A stretch of 64,000 bases of DNA from CAKZQX01 sp034437035 (GCA_034437035.1 DAOTUI010000128.1:8029-72028); one strand, 5' to 3'. Counted from the first letter of the stretch, positions 18,189-27,928 are shown. Made by a program: numbers and translations. Notes: generated from the sequence alone by a model not told the origin.

Positions 18189-18530
18189 ATGGGTGATACC
18201 AGCGTAAAGAAGCTTGATGCGGCTCACTCCCCAAAGGGCGAGATGGGCCAGAAATACCTGGCATCGGGTGTTACCGTTTCGCTACGTCTCTGGGAAAATG
18301 AACCACCGGGCGCCCCCAAGCCGCCGTCCCAGCGCGACTACGAAACGGTCGGCTATGTGATCCGGGGCCGCGCCGAACTGCACCTGGAAGGGCAGATGGT
18401 GAAGCTTGAGCCCGGCGACTCCTGGGTCGTGCCCAAAGGCGCAACCCATAGCTACCACATCCTCGAACCCTTCACCGCAGTCGAGGCCACCAGCCCGCCG
18501 GCGCGGGTGCATGAACGGGACGAGCGTTAA
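18189..18530 (+). CDS. Small cupin protein
   Basis: 113 residues forming a single cupin barrel. Motif 1 is approximated by YETVGYVIRGRAELHLEGQ and motif 2 by PGDSWVVPKGATHSYHI, where His of GATHSYH remains. Motif 1 lacks the usual HxH pair (only Glu remains), so metal binding may be weak or absent. Small cupins of this kind are often sensors or isomerases; no substrate can be deduced. The start has CAAGGAG upstream. Confidence 0.82.
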   Translation: MGDTSVKKLDAAHSPKGEMGQKYLASGVTVSLRLWENEPPGAPKPPSQRDYETVGYVIRGRAELHLEGQMVKLEPGDSWVVPKGATHSYHILEPFTAVEATSPPARVHERDER

Positions 18531-18549
18531 CCGGTTCGAGGATTAAACT

Positions 18550-18782
18550 CAATACTTTTCAAATAATATAAGTTATGCGATCACCCCATCGGAAGGAATG
18601 TTCGCCTCCGGCAGGGTGGAAGAAACCAGATCGTTGTTCACAAAACATTTGCACGTTGTGCAAATGTTTTGTGAACAACGATATAAACGTACCATGCTAC
18701 CGCAGGCGAAACGCCGTCCTACCGGAATCAACCATCCGATTTGCACATCTACCGCATACGTTCTGCTATTTGAAAGGTATTG
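18550..18782 (+). repeat. 200-bp palindromic element, copy 8 (long-ended form)
   Basis: Here the ends extend beyond the usual repeat: CAATACTTTTCAAATA at left and CTATTTGAAAGGTATTG at right are inverted copies. The flanks share GGATTAA. The same long ends occur in copy 17. Central stem from GTTGTTCACAAAACATTTGC. The remaining 210 bp to the RND operon show no gene. Confidence 0.75.
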
Positions 18783-18993
18783 GGATTAACCCTACACAGC
18801 GGGAGCGCGCGTGCGCTTGTCGGGATGCTCAAAAGGGCATCCGGCAGCGCCCCATGCGCCTGTCTCGCAATTACAAAAACATTCAGACAAGGTTCGCAGT
18901 AGCTTTAGTTTGGGCAGGTATATCACTTATTAACCCTCTCACTGGGAACCTGCAACCTTGTCTCCTATCTAGAAAGACGCCGGGCATCGCGCT

Positions 18994-21900
18994 ATGATAA
19001 TCTCTGATACCTCTATTCGGCAGCCCGTCATGGTGACCATGGCAATGCTTGCCCTGGTCGTCGTCGGGTTGGTAGCCTTTTTTCGTATGCCGGTTAATCT
19101 GCTGCCGGATATCGAGGTGCCGATTGTCTCGGTGACGATTGCCTACCCCGGTGCCGGCCCCGAGACGATTGCCGACCAGGTGGTCCAACCTGTCGAGGAT
19201 GAACTGGTCGCTCTCAGCGGCGTCACCAATGTCACCGGCACGGCGGGGCAAGGCGTCGCGATCTTCCTGATCGAGTTTGAGCAGGACCGTGATGTGGATT
19301 TTGCCCTCCAGGATGTGCGCGAGAGTGTTTCCAGTATCCGCAACCAGTTGCCCCAGGATATCAATGAACCGGTCTTTCAGACCTTTGATCCGGCCGCTAC
19401 GCCTATCCTGACCCTGGCGATCAACAGCGAGGTCGAGCTGGAACAGGGCGAACTGCGCCGGATCGTTGATGAAGAGATTGAACCCCAGATCCAGCGGGTA
19501 TCGGGCGTTGGTGCAACGACAATCTCCGGTGGGCAGGAGCGCCAGGTTGATGTTATGCTCGATCTGCAACGCCTGACAGCCCTGCGCATCCTGCCATCCC
19601 AGGTGGGGGATGCTATCAGGCAGGAAACGATTGATCTGGGTCTGGGCAAAACTCTGTTTAACGAGCGCGAAGTGAACATCCGCGCGCTCGATCCATTTGA
19701 CACACCCGCTGAAATTGCGCTGGTCGGTATCCCCGGTACGACCTACCAGATTAACGACCTGGGACAGGTCGAAATGGGCTTTGCCGCGATCGAAACCTAC
19801 ACCCGCCTGAACGGAAGTGACGCCCTCAGCCTGGAGATCCGCAAGCAGAGTGGTACCAATACCGTCACCGTGGCAGAAAATGCCCTGGCAGCCGTTGAGG
19901 AGGCCTTCGCCGCATACCCGAACCTCAACTATGTAGTCGTCAGCAACGATGCCGAACAGGTACAGCAGAGTGTCCGGGGCGCAATCAACGAGATTGTGGT
20001 CGCCGTCGTCTTTGCCTCGCTGGTCGTGTTTATCTTCTTCCGCGACCTGCGTAACACCCTGGTAACGGTGATCGGTCTGCCGGTAATTATTATCGCCACT
20101 TTCGGCATTATGACGCTCTTCGGGCTGACCATCAATATTCTGACCCTGCTGGCACTCTCAATCTCGGTTGGCCTGGTAATCGACGACGCCATTGTGGTGC
20201 GCGAGAATATCTTCCGCCACATGGAGATGGGGAAGACGCCCCGCGAAGCCGCCGGCCAGGGTACCTCCGAGGTGGCTGCCTCAGTGCTGGCAATGAACCT
20301 GACGCTGTTTGCGGTGTTTGTGCCGGTCACCTTTACCACCGGCACGGCGGGCATTATCTTCCAGTCGTTTGGCATCACTGTGGCCGGGGCGAGTGCCATC
20401 TCGCTGTTCGAAGCCTTTACGCTGGCGCCTGCGGTTTCGGCCTACTGGTTTAAACAGCAGGAGCCGGAGGCGGAAGAAGAAGAGGAGGAGGAAGCCCAGG
20501 AAGAAGCGAGCTGGATGGAGCGTCTCTACCTGCCGGTCCTGGCCTGGTCCCTGCGCTACCGCTGGCTAACGGTGCTCGTCGGCGTGGCGGTGCTGGTCGC
20601 CAGTGTCTTTGCCGTGCGTACCGTCGATTTTGCCTTCCTTCCGGAAAGCGACCGCCCCCGGCTCGGTATTGCCTTTGAACTGGAACCGGGGACACCGCTG
20701 GAGCGGACCAACCAGATAGCGCAGGAGGCCGAGCAGATCCTGCTGGCCGACCCGGCGGTCAAGAATGTGCTGACCACCGTGGGCGGCAACACGGCCCAGA
20801 CCGGCGGAATTGCGATTGGTGCCGGCGGGGGTGCGGAACAGGCAACCTTCCTGGTCAACCTGAACGACGCCGCCGACATTGACGAGACGATCCAGCGCCT
20901 CGACGACAACCTCGCTCAGTTTCCCGACCTGGTGATCAGCCCGCCCAGCTACCAGCTTGGCACCAGCACCGCCGTCACCGCCCGCCCGATCCAGGTACAG
21001 GTGCGCACGACCGGCTCGCTGGAGGATGTAGCGCCGGTGATTGATCGGATGACTGCGGCGATTGAGGATGTGCCCGGGCTGATGTATGTCGACTCGACCT
21101 ACGCACCGGGCAATCCCGAGCTGCAGGTCGAGATTATTCTGGATCGAGCCAATGAGTATGGGTTGAGTAACGCGACTCTGGCCCAAAATGTGCGAACCTT
21201 GCTAGACGGGAGTGATGTAGCCAGCTATCGTGAAGGTGGCGAAGAGTTTCCGATCATTGTGCAACTCCAACCCGAAGATCGCCAGGATATCGAAGATTTG
21301 CAAAACCTGCGGCTGCCAATTCGCGGCGACCTGGTGCCCGTACGCACGGTCGCCAATGTGGAACTGGCAACCGGTCCCTCCTCCATTCGGCGCGCCGACC
21401 GGCAGATCGAAGTTGTGATTGGCGGGTTCAATATCGGCCGCAATATTAACGATGTTCAGTCGGATATCCAGGAACGGCTTGCAGCAATTGAAAAGCCGGC
21501 CGCCGTCACCGTCAGCTATGGCGGGTCCACCCAGGAGCAGTCGGAAGGCTTTAGCAGTCTCTTACTGGCCATGGGGCTCTCGGTGGCCTTCGTCTTTATG
21601 GTGCTTGCTAGCCAGTTCGGCTCCTATGTCCAGCCGTTGATCATTATGCTGGCGATGCCCTTCAGCGCGATTGGCGCGTTCCTGGCGCTGACCCTGACCG
21701 GCACCACCCTGACCATTCTGGCAATGATTGGCTTCATTATGCTGCTGGGTCTCGTCACCAAGAACTCGATCCTGCTGGTCGATTTTGCCAACCGCTCGCG
21801 CGAGATGACCGATGATCTGAATGAGGCAATTCTGCGGGCCGGCCGCCTGCGGTTGCGACCGATCTTGATGACCTCGCTGACGGTTATTCTGGGGAGTTTG

Positions 21901-22173
21901 CCGGCAGCAATTGGCCTGGGGCAAGGTGCCGGACTGCGCCAGGGCCTGGCAACCGTGGTCGTCGGCGGGATGATTACCTCAACCCTGCTGACCCTGGTGA
22001 TTATTCCGGTGGCCTACAATCTGGTAGAGTCGGCCCGCCTCGGCATCGCCCGCCGGCGCGAACGCCGCCGGCAGCGCGCCGAGGAGCACAAGCAGCCGGA
22101 CGAAGCGCGTCCGCGCCCGGCAGCAGGTCAGGAGCAGTCAACTGAGCGGCGCAGACATGAGGCCCGGAGTTAA
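18994..22173 (+). CDS. RND-family efflux pump inner-membrane subunit
   Basis: 1059 residues, the usual RND length. N-terminal SIRQPVMVTMAMLALVVVGLVAF is TM1, followed by RMPVNLLPDIEVPIVSVTIAYPGAGPE, the hallmark of AcrB/CzcA-like pumps. A second set of helices (VAVVFASLVVFIFF, GLVIDDAIVVREN) carries the proton-relay Asp pair in SVGLVIDDA. Two large extracytoplasmic loops and twelve TM helices can be traced. Between the halves is an acidic insert (EPEAEEEEEEEAQEE). It exports small molecules with the adaptor encoded 33 bp downstream. There is no clear ribosome site before the ATG. Substrate unknown. Confidence 0.92.
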   Translation: MIISDTSIRQPVMVTMAMLALVVVGLVAFFRMPVNLLPDIEVPIVSVTIAYPGAGPETIADQVVQPVEDELVALSGVTNVTGTAGQGVAIFLIEFEQDRDVDFALQDVRESVSSIRNQLPQDINEPVFQTFDPAATPILTLAINSEVELEQGELRRIVDEEIEPQIQRVSGVGATTISGGQERQVDVMLDLQRLTALRILPSQVGDAIRQETIDLGLGKTLFNEREVNIRALDPFDTPAEIALVGIPGTTYQINDLGQVEMGFAAIETYTRLNGSDALSLEIRKQSGTNTVTVAENALAAVEEAFAAYPNLNYVVVSNDAEQVQQSVRGAINEIVVAVVFASLVVFIFFRDLRNTLVTVIGLPVIIIATFGIMTLFGLTINILTLLALSISVGLVIDDAIVVRENIFRHMEMGKTPREAAGQGTSEVAASVLAMNLTLFAVFVPVTFTTGTAGIIFQSFGITVAGASAISLFEAFTLAPAVSAYWFKQQEPEAEEEEEEEAQEEASWMERLYLPVLAWSLRYRWLTVLVGVAVLVASVFAVRTVDFAFLPESDRPRLGIAFELEPGTPLERTNQIAQEAEQILLADPAVKNVLTTVGGNTAQTGGIAIGAGGGAEQATFLVNLNDAADIDETIQRLDDNLAQFPDLVISPPSYQLGTSTAVTARPIQVQVRTTGSLEDVAPVIDRMTAAIEDVPGLMYVDSTYAPGNPELQVEIILDRANEYGLSNATLAQNVRTLLDGSDVASYREGGEEFPIIVQLQPEDRQDIEDLQNLRLPIRGDLVPVRTVANVELATGPSSIRRADRQIEVVIGGFNIGRNINDVQSDIQERLAAIEKPAAVTVSYGGSTQEQSEGFSSLLLAMGLSVAFVFMVLASQFGSYVQPLIIMLAMPFSAIGAFLALTLTGTTLTILAMIGFIMLLGLVTKNSILLVDFANRSREMTDDLNEAILRAGRLRLRPILMTSLTVILGSLPAAIGLGQGAGLRQGLATVVVGGMITSTLLTLVIIPVAYNLVESARLGIARRRERRRQRAEEHKQPDEARPRPAAGQEQSTERRRHEARS

Positions 22174-22206
22174 CTTAAGCAACACTCAACACAAGGAGAA
22201 GCGACA

Positions 22207-23922
22207 GTGACGCGTCACATAGGAATCGCCGTTATGCTGCTGGTAGCCACAATTGGTCTCAGCACCTGCGCACCGGATATGCCGGGGGTGAGTGCGCCTA
22301 CCGCAACCGTTCAACGCACCGCCGTCGCCAGGCAACCGGAGCCGACCCCAACCGCCCTGCCGGCGCTGCCGGGACAGATCGAACTGGAGTTTGATGTCAC
22401 GGCAACCGGCGCGGTCAGGGCATTTCAAGATGCTGAAATCGCCTTCCAGACCGGCGGTACCGTCAACGAGATCTATGTCGAAGAGGGCGATATAGTGCAG
22501 GCGGGCGAACTCCTGGCAATCCTCGACGTGCGCCGTCTGGAGCAGAGCATTCGCAACGCCGAGGCCGCCCTGCAGAGCGCCCAGGCCCAACTCGAAGGTC
22601 TGGACCCGACCGAGGAGCAGATCCGGCAGGCCGAAGCCGGTCTGCAGCAGGCGCGGGGCCAATTGAACCAGGCCCAGGGCGCGGTGACACCGCAGGACGT
22701 TAATGCCGCACAGCAGCAGATCAACCAGGCACAGGCGACCCTTAACGATGTTCTGGCCGGGCCGGACGAGGTGGATATCCGCGCTGCCTCGGCGCAACGT
22801 GACGCGGCCCTGGCCGGGCTGGAGACGCAGCGTGTGCAGCTTTCGCAGGCTAAAACCCAGGCGCAGATCACCGTGGCCCGCACAACCAACCAGGTCTGGG
22901 CCGCGCAGAGCAACTACAGCAATGCCTACTGGAACTGGCGTGACTCGGAAAACTTTGACCCGGAACTGGGTTTGCCGGAGGCCATCCCGGTTGATTTTGA
23001 TCTGGGGATTGATATATCCGACAATATCTCCGGATTCTTTAGCGATCAACTGCTGCAGGCCATTGTTCAGTTGCGGCAGGCCAACCTGGCGCTGGAGGAG
23101 GCCCAGCTTGGTTATGAACAGGCGGGGCTGGCCGAGATTGCCGGGTTGCAGCAGGCCGAGGCCCAGGTCAATCAGGCGCAGGCGCAACTGGATCAACTGT
23201 TGCAGCCGCCAGAGGAGAGCCAGGTGGCCCAGGCCCGCGCAGCGGTCGCCAACGCCCAGGCCAACCTCGCCAAACTGACCGGCCGGCAGCGCGAAGGGCA
23301 GATCCAGGCGGCCCAGGGCGGCGTCGGCCAGGCCCAGGCCAATCTGGACCGACTGCTGACTACGCCAACCGAGTCGCAGCAGGCCCAGGCCGAAGCGGGG
23401 ATCGCTCAGGCCGAGGCTGCCCTGGCCCAGACACAGCTCAACCGCGAGTATGCCGAGATCCGCGCCCCCTTCGACGGCGAGGTGGCGGTAGTTAATATCG
23501 ATCCGGGTGACGTGGTTGCGGCCGGTGGTCCCGCCCGCGAACCGGCCATCCGCCTGGTGGATATGTCGCGGCTCTATGTTGATGTGTTCGTCAACGAGGC
23601 ATTGATCGACCGGGTAGAAGTGGGGCAGCCGGTGCAGATTGTCGCCGACGCGATAGCCGGACGGGTCTTCACCGGCACAGTAACATTTATCGCGCCCACA
23701 GCGGAGATCCAGCAGGGTGTGACCACCTACCAGGTCCGCATCGAACTGGACGAGGCCCCCGAGCCGCTGCGCATCGGCATGACCGTGGTAGCCAATATTG
23801 CCGGTGTGGATGCAACAGAAGCGGATGTGATCAGCGGCGATTCGGAGGTGAACGACGCCGAAGCAGAAGACGCGGAAGAGATGAACAATAACCTGGACAC
23901 TACCGAGGAGGAAACACCATGA
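22207..23922 (+). CDS. RND periplasmic adaptor (membrane fusion) lipoprotein
   Basis: 571 residues, starting at GTG with AAGGAG. The signal peptide ends in the lipobox LSTC (residues about 18-21). The biotinyl-lipoyl half motif (FQTGGTVNEIYVEEGDIVQAG) is followed by a very long Gln/Ala-rich coiled coil (residues about 110-400), then the second half motif IRAPFDGEVAVVNIDPGDVV and beta-barrel domains. The coiled coil is longer than in standard AcrA, as in some adaptors that span a thick envelope. It couples the pump to the exterior; no outer-membrane channel gene is present. It overlaps the next start by 4 bp. Confidence 0.9.
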   Translation: MTRHIGIAVMLLVATIGLSTCAPDMPGVSAPTATVQRTAVARQPEPTPTALPALPGQIELEFDVTATGAVRAFQDAEIAFQTGGTVNEIYVEEGDIVQAGELLAILDVRRLEQSIRNAEAALQSAQAQLEGLDPTEEQIRQAEAGLQQARGQLNQAQGAVTPQDVNAAQQQINQAQATLNDVLAGPDEVDIRAASAQRDAALAGLETQRVQLSQAKTQAQITVARTTNQVWAAQSNYSNAYWNWRDSENFDPELGLPEAIPVDFDLGIDISDNISGFFSDQLLQAIVQLRQANLALEEAQLGYEQAGLAEIAGLQQAEAQVNQAQAQLDQLLQPPEESQVAQARAAVANAQANLAKLTGRQREGQIQAAQGGVGQAQANLDRLLTTPTESQQAQAEAGIAQAEAALAQTQLNREYAEIRAPFDGEVAVVNIDPGDVVAAGGPAREPAIRLVDMSRLYVDVFVNEALIDRVEVGQPVQIVADAIAGRVFTGTVTFIAPTAEIQQGVTTYQVRIELDEAPEPLRIGMTVVANIAGVDATEADVISGDSEVNDAEAEDAEEMNNNLDTTEEETP

Positions 23923-24605
23923 AACAGCTTCCAGGCATCCTTATGATTGTGCTGCTGCTGTGTGCCGGCAGCGGTCCTGTCGCCGGGCGCGCCATGGCCC
24001 AGCCGGCGCCACCGCTCCCCAGGGAGTCGAATGTGCAGCCCCAGGTGGGCGCGCGCGGCACGCTGTTTCGCTTCGTCGCCACCGGCTTCCTGCCCCAGGA
24101 GGGCGTCGGTCTGTGGCTCAATACCCCCGATGGCCGCGCCGTTGACGCCGATGTCGATGACTTCGACGGTGCAAACGACATCGGGCGCGCCGATTGGGAG
24201 TGGGCCGCGCCGCTGGATGCGCAGCCGGGCATCTGGCAGATGGTTACGCTGGGCATGGCGAGCGGGGTCCAGCATATCATCAGTTTTGAAATCGACCGGC
24301 AGACCCCGCCGCCGATTGAGGCAAATGTGCAGCCACACGAGGCTGTCGCGGGCACCCGCTTTGCCTTCTTTGCGCGCGGCTTCATCCCGGGCGAAACCAT
24401 CAGCGCCTGGCTGATCAGCCCGACCGGCGCAACCATCGACGACGGCAACGTCCGACAACTCAACGAGGCCGGCCCCTCCGGCCGCGCCGACTGGTACTGG
24501 TACTCACCGATTGACTCGCTGCCAGGCACCTGGCAGATGGTCGCCCGTGGCGACACGAGCGGGGTGGAGGTGGTGATTCCCTTCAGGATTGAGCAAGAGG
24601 TGTGA
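23919..24605 (+). CDS. Secreted two-repeat beta-sandwich protein of the RND operon
   Basis: 228 residues. A signal peptide (LMIVLLLCAGSGPVAGRAMAQ) precedes two ~90-residue repeats, each starting SNVQPQVGARGTLFRF / ANVQPHEAVAGTRFAF and ending in PGIWQMV / PGTWQMV. The layout is that of Ig/IPT-like sandwiches. ATGA overlap with the adaptor gene shows translational coupling, so it probably works outside the cell with the pump, perhaps replacing an outer component. The function is inferred only from position. Confidence 0.78.
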   Translation: MKQLPGILMIVLLLCAGSGPVAGRAMAQPAPPLPRESNVQPQVGARGTLFRFVATGFLPQEGVGLWLNTPDGRAVDADVDDFDGANDIGRADWEWAAPLDAQPGIWQMVTLGMASGVQHIISFEIDRQTPPPIEANVQPHEAVAGTRFAFFARGFIPGETISAWLISPTGATIDDGNVRQLNEAGPSGRADWYWYSPIDSLPGTWQMVARGDTSGVEVVIPFRIEQEV

Positions 24606-24768
24606 GGCAGGCCGGGGAGCGATGTGCCGTGCTGCGTCGTTCCCCTGCTCTGTCGGCATGAGTCGCTCAACAAAGAATACGTTGCTTTTTTAACGCAAAG
24701 GCGCAAAGACGCGAAGGGAAACGGCGAAACATAGAGTTTTCACGCCGCACGCCGCACGCCTAACGTCC

Positions 24769-25533
24769 CTACCGTGCGTGGCTCTCGATCACCTGCGCCA
24801 GGCGGCGCTGGAGATCCCCGGTGGTGGCGGGTGTCACCTGGAGGTGGGCAAAGCGCTCATTCATATCGAACGCGGCATCGAACAGCCCTGACAGGCCGCG
24901 CGCCCGCCGATCCAACTCCAGAAAGACATCCAACGTCTCGCCCTGCAGCCGGAAGATCAGCTCAAGTTCCTGCAGGCGGCGGCGGTACTCACCGATGGGC
25001 CGGAACTCAAACTCCTGCACAAACGGATGCGACAGGATACCCAGACGGCTATGTTCGCAATCGACCTTCGCCAGTTGAAACCCCAGCGCCTCAACCGCAC
25101 TCAGTACCTGCGTCATCAGCAGATGCGGCTGCACCTGGATATAGTCCTGGTCCTTAGGATCAAGTGCCCCCGGAATATCCAGCCCGGTCTTGAGGTAGAC
25201 CGGCACCTTATGCACTGTGACCGGCGTCTCTTCCGGCAGGCGGACGGTAAAGGGCACCACGCGGGTCTGCTGCGGCTCGATCACCGTGCGTTCAGCCAAC
25301 TGGTGCCGCGCCAGCACATGCTCCGCATAGTAGGTCGAGTCGCCCGACTCACGCTTATACCGCGTTGCTACCATCAAATAGATCGCATCCAGATCCTGCG
25401 CAACATTGCCTCCCTGAATATGTATCTCCCCAGTCACTTGATCACCGGGAACAAAACTCGACTGACTGAGGCGTGTGTCAACCTTCGCTGCACCGATGCC
25501 TACCGTTGCCAGAGCCTTCTGAAAAAAGTCCAT
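24769..25533 (-). CDS. Spo0M-like (arrestin-fold) protein
   Basis: 254 residues. The N terminus has the family signature KVDTRLSQSSFVPGDQVTGEIHIQGG, then LDAIYLMVATRYKRE and, in the middle, VHKVPVYLKTGLDIPGALDPKDQDYIQVQPH. Spo0M proteins have an arrestin-like fold and affect sporulation or cell-division control in Bacillus. Here sporulation is unlikely, so the role is open. It stands alone, ending about 160 bp from the RND operon's end. Confidence 0.85.
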   Translation of the reverse strand: MDFFQKALATVGIGAAKVDTRLSQSSFVPGDQVTGEIHIQGGNVAQDLDAIYLMVATRYKRESGDSTYYAEHVLARHQLAERTVIEPQQTRVVPFTVRLPEETPVTVHKVPVYLKTGLDIPGALDPKDQDYIQVQPHLLMTQVLSAVEALGFQLAKVDCEHSRLGILSHPFVQEFEFRPIGEYRRRLQELELIFRLQGETLDVFLELDRRARGLSGLFDAAFDMNERFAHLQVTPATTGDLQRRLAQVIESHAR

Positions 25534-25684
25534 TGTGTCCTTGCCTTTCCAGATTCGTCACAATCCAGCCTGCCGGCAGTGATACCAACAACAAACCAGG
25601 GGAGATTGGGAATATCCCCCCCGGTTTGCTCATGATACGATCTGCTGTTGGAAAAAGTTTCCGGGTATGACACCCGTCATTCAC

Positions 25685-25879
25685 CAAGTTACGCAGTCTC
25701 TCCTTTGAAAGTGGATATCGCCTCCGGCAGGGCGGAAAATTCCCGATCTTTATTCCCAAAAATTTGGCTCCTTGAGCCAAATTTTTGGGAAAAGAAAGAA
25801 GAAGTACCATGCTGCCGCAGGCGAAGACCGCTTTCATCTTGTCAGACGTGCAGTTTGAACACCCACCGCGTAACTCGTG
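25685..25879 (+). repeat. 200-bp palindromic element, copy 9
   Basis: Flanked by an exact 8-bp TCATTCAC duplication (25677-25684, 25880-25887). The stem ATTCCCAAAAATTTGGCTC is mirrored around CTT, a different hairpin sequence from its neighbours. The rest of 25534-26009 shows only TTCTCTGTGG runs. Confidence 0.83.
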
Positions 25880-26009
25880 TCATTCACGAACCGGCGCAAC
25901 CGGCGGCCGCACAGCAGCGCATCCCTCCCTGCCCGCTGTGTTCTCTGTGGCAAAACAGGCGCACAACTGACGCCGGCCGTATCCCTCTGTTCTCTGTGGT
26001 CACATTCGC

Positions 26010-26507
26010 CTACGCGCCGTGTGCGCGGGTCTGCTGCCCCAGGAACTCCTGCGTCACCACCGGGATCTGCTGCTCAAGCCAGCCGGCCATATCCTGCTCA
26101 TCCTGGAGGATCGTCTCGCAGACCTGCACGGTTTCGGCATCACCGATAGCCTGTGCCGCCGCAATCAGCGAGCGGTAGGCGGCAATTTCAAAGTTCTCCG
26201 AGGCATAATCGGCCAAGACATTCTTGACCAGTTCATCCTTCGCCGGTTCGGTGGAGGCACCCTGGATACGGCCCATCACATCCGAAATGCCGGTCTTGAT
26301 CGTGGAGGTGCTGCCCCCCAGCCGCTCAATGCAACCCTTAACCAGCTCGGCGTGGCGGCGGGTCTGCTCCAGATGCTGCCGGATCTTCGCGTGCATCTCC
26401 GGGCGGCCTGCGGTATCCTTCGCATGGTTCTCCAAAACACGGATTAGATTATGCTCCATGCCGTAGGCATCGTTCAGCCAACTGACCACTGTTTCTTGCT
26501 GAGTCAT
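26010..26507 (-). CDS. Ferritin-like DUF892 protein (second copy)
   Basis: 165 residues. VSWLNDAYGMEHNLIRVLENHAKD and DYASENFEIAAYRSLIAAAQAIGD give the paired Glu/His ligand pattern of the family. It belongs to the same broad family as the 12128 product but is divergent. The start at 26507 has GGAAAGGAAG upstream; the open frame extends to 26603 but without a ribosome site and through the promoter. It is transcribed from the minus-strand sigma-54 promoter at 26604-26619, divergent to mgtC. Confidence 0.87.
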   Translation of the reverse strand: MTQQETVVSWLNDAYGMEHNLIRVLENHAKDTAGRPEMHAKIRQHLEQTRRHAELVKGCIERLGGSTSTIKTGISDVMGRIQGASTEPAKDELVKNVLADYASENFEIAAYRSLIAAAQAIGDAETVQVCETILQDEQDMAGWLEQQIPVVTQEFLGQQTRAHGA

Positions 26508-26603
26508 TGCTTCTTCCTTTCCGATTATCTTCCCTGATAATGTGTCCCGGACGTTCCTTGCCGGGTTCCTGCTTCGCGTCACCGCGCTGATCCCGATATT
26601 CAT

Positions 26604-26619
26604 TGCAAGTTATATGCCA
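26604..26619 (-). promoter_or_regulatory. Sigma-54 promoter of the second DUF892 gene
   Basis: Minus-strand TGGCATATAACTTGCA. It is 6 bp from a divergent sigma-54 promoter for mgtC, so one set of activator sites could serve both. Confidence 0.74.
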
Positions 26620-26625
26620 TACCCC

Positions 26626-26641
26626 TGGCACATAATTTGCA
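26626..26641 (+). promoter_or_regulatory. Sigma-54 promoter of mgtC
   Basis: TGGCACATAATTTGCA, 100 bp upstream of the start at 26741, back to back with the minus-strand motif. Confidence 0.74.
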
Positions 26642-26740
26642 CGCTCAGGCTCTGTTCGACTGCAACTGGCGCGTTCAGTCGCTAGTCGGCAGTTCTGCGT
26701 CGCGGCAAAGCTGCACAGAAATCAGGAGAGGAGCAATAGC

Positions 26741-27247
26741 ATGCTGGATGCATTCCTGGAAGCGTGGATGAATGATGTGAACCTGGATTGGCAGAAGATC
26801 GTTGTCTACATCATCAAATTCACCATGGCCTACATTCTGACCCTGCCGATTGCCCTGGAGCGGGAGACCTCAACCCGGATTATGGGTTTACGCACCTTTC
26901 CGCTGGTGGCTGTGGCAAGCTGCGGCTATGTTCTAGTTGCGATTGCCGTAATTGGCGAGAATGCCGATGCACAGGCGCGGATTATTCAGGGACTGATGAG
27001 TGGCATCGGCTTCATCGGCGGTGGAGCCATTCTGAAGGAGGGCGGATCGGTGCGCGGCACAGCTACGGCTGCCAGTGTCTGGACCACCGGCGGTATGGGC
27101 GCGGCGGTGGCCTATGACCACTATGAGATCGCAATTATCGTCAGTATTGTGACATTCCTGACCTTACATCTGCTGACGCCGGTTGAGAAGCGGATCAAAG
27201 CCAGACACACGGATCAAGAACCAACCCGGGCCGCCGAGGAGTCGTGA
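26741..27247 (+). CDS. mgtC: MgtC/SapB family membrane protein
   Basis: 168 residues. The family core is complete: AYILTLPIALERETSTRIMGLRTFPLVAVAS (cytoplasmic Glu-Arg loop) and IIQGLMSGIGFIGGGAILKEGGSVRGTATAASVW. Four to five TM helices. MgtC proteins are linked to Mg2+ limitation, F-ATPase inhibition and stress survival, but this short form lacks the C-terminal ACT-like domain of Salmonella MgtC. The start has GGAGAGGAGC. The sigma-54 promoter puts it with the two DUF892 genes. Confidence 0.9.
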   Translation: MLDAFLEAWMNDVNLDWQKIVVYIIKFTMAYILTLPIALERETSTRIMGLRTFPLVAVASCGYVLVAIAVIGENADAQARIIQGLMSGIGFIGGGAILKEGGSVRGTATAASVWTTGGMGAAVAYDHYEIAIIVSIVTFLTLHLLTPVEKRIKARHTDQEPTRAAEES

Positions 27248-27426
27248 GATTCGTCTGCCGCAGTTCCAGTTGAAAGTTCAATCCATTCACCATTTTCTGC
27301 TTATGCCCGGTACGCAGCCCATGCTACAGAAATATCTCGCAAATCTCCCCACATACCGGGATAGCTTTTCCCGACCCCATCGATTACACTAAGACCACGG
27401 GGAGGAGTAAACAGCAACTACTGATG

Positions 27427-27475
27427 GGGCAGGAACACAATGAAGAAACTCCTCCTGCCCTATCCCCGTTTTCTG
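27427..27475 (+). terminator. Possible terminator downstream of mgtC
   Basis: GGGCAGGA and TCCTGCCC arms with an 18-nt loop, followed after TATCCCC by GTTTTCTGCTCTT. It is 180 bp past the stop. Confidence 0.45.
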
Positions 27476-27507
27476 CTCTTCCACATGGGTTACGCGATTC
27501 TTAATGA

Positions 27508-27705
27508 CAGGGAGTTACGCCGTCACGTTCAAGTGAGGCATGTGCCTGAACGAACGGCCCGCCTCGCCTGCGGCAGCGTGGTACGTTCTGGAGCTTTTTG
27601 GCGGAAATGATGCACGTTGTGCATCATTTCCGCCAAAAAGGATGTCCCATTCCGCCCTGCCGGAGGCGAATCCCATTCACTGAATATACAACCGCGTAAC
27701 TCCTG
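27508..27705 (-). repeat. 200-bp palindromic element, copy 10
   Basis: Flanked by TTAATGA on both sides (27501-27507, 27706-27712). The stem GCTTTTTGGCGGAAATGATG is fully mirrored around GTT; none of the other copies has this sequence. A stray end (GGTTACGCGATTC) just left of it suggests an older neighbouring copy. Confidence 0.84.
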
Positions 27706-27712
27706 TTAATGA

Positions 27713-27928
27713 CAGGACTTACGCGGTGCTGCCGGTTCCATCTTGGTACCAGACCTGAACGCCAGAATCGCCTGCGGCAGCGTGGTATGTTTATATACTT
27801 TTGCACAAAGAATTTGCACCTTGTGCAAATTTTTTGTGCAAAAGTATGGAATCTTCCACCCTACCGGAGGCGAATCGAGCCGTTTGTCCAGGCAGACGCC
27901 TGCCAGGTCAACGACCGCGTAATTCCTG
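27713..27928 (-). repeat. 200-bp palindromic element, copy 11
   Basis: Shares the TTAATGA spacer with copy 10 and has a third TTAATGA at its right (27929-27935), the pattern of serial insertion next to an existing copy. Stem from TACTTTTGCACAAAGAATTT. Confidence 0.83.
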
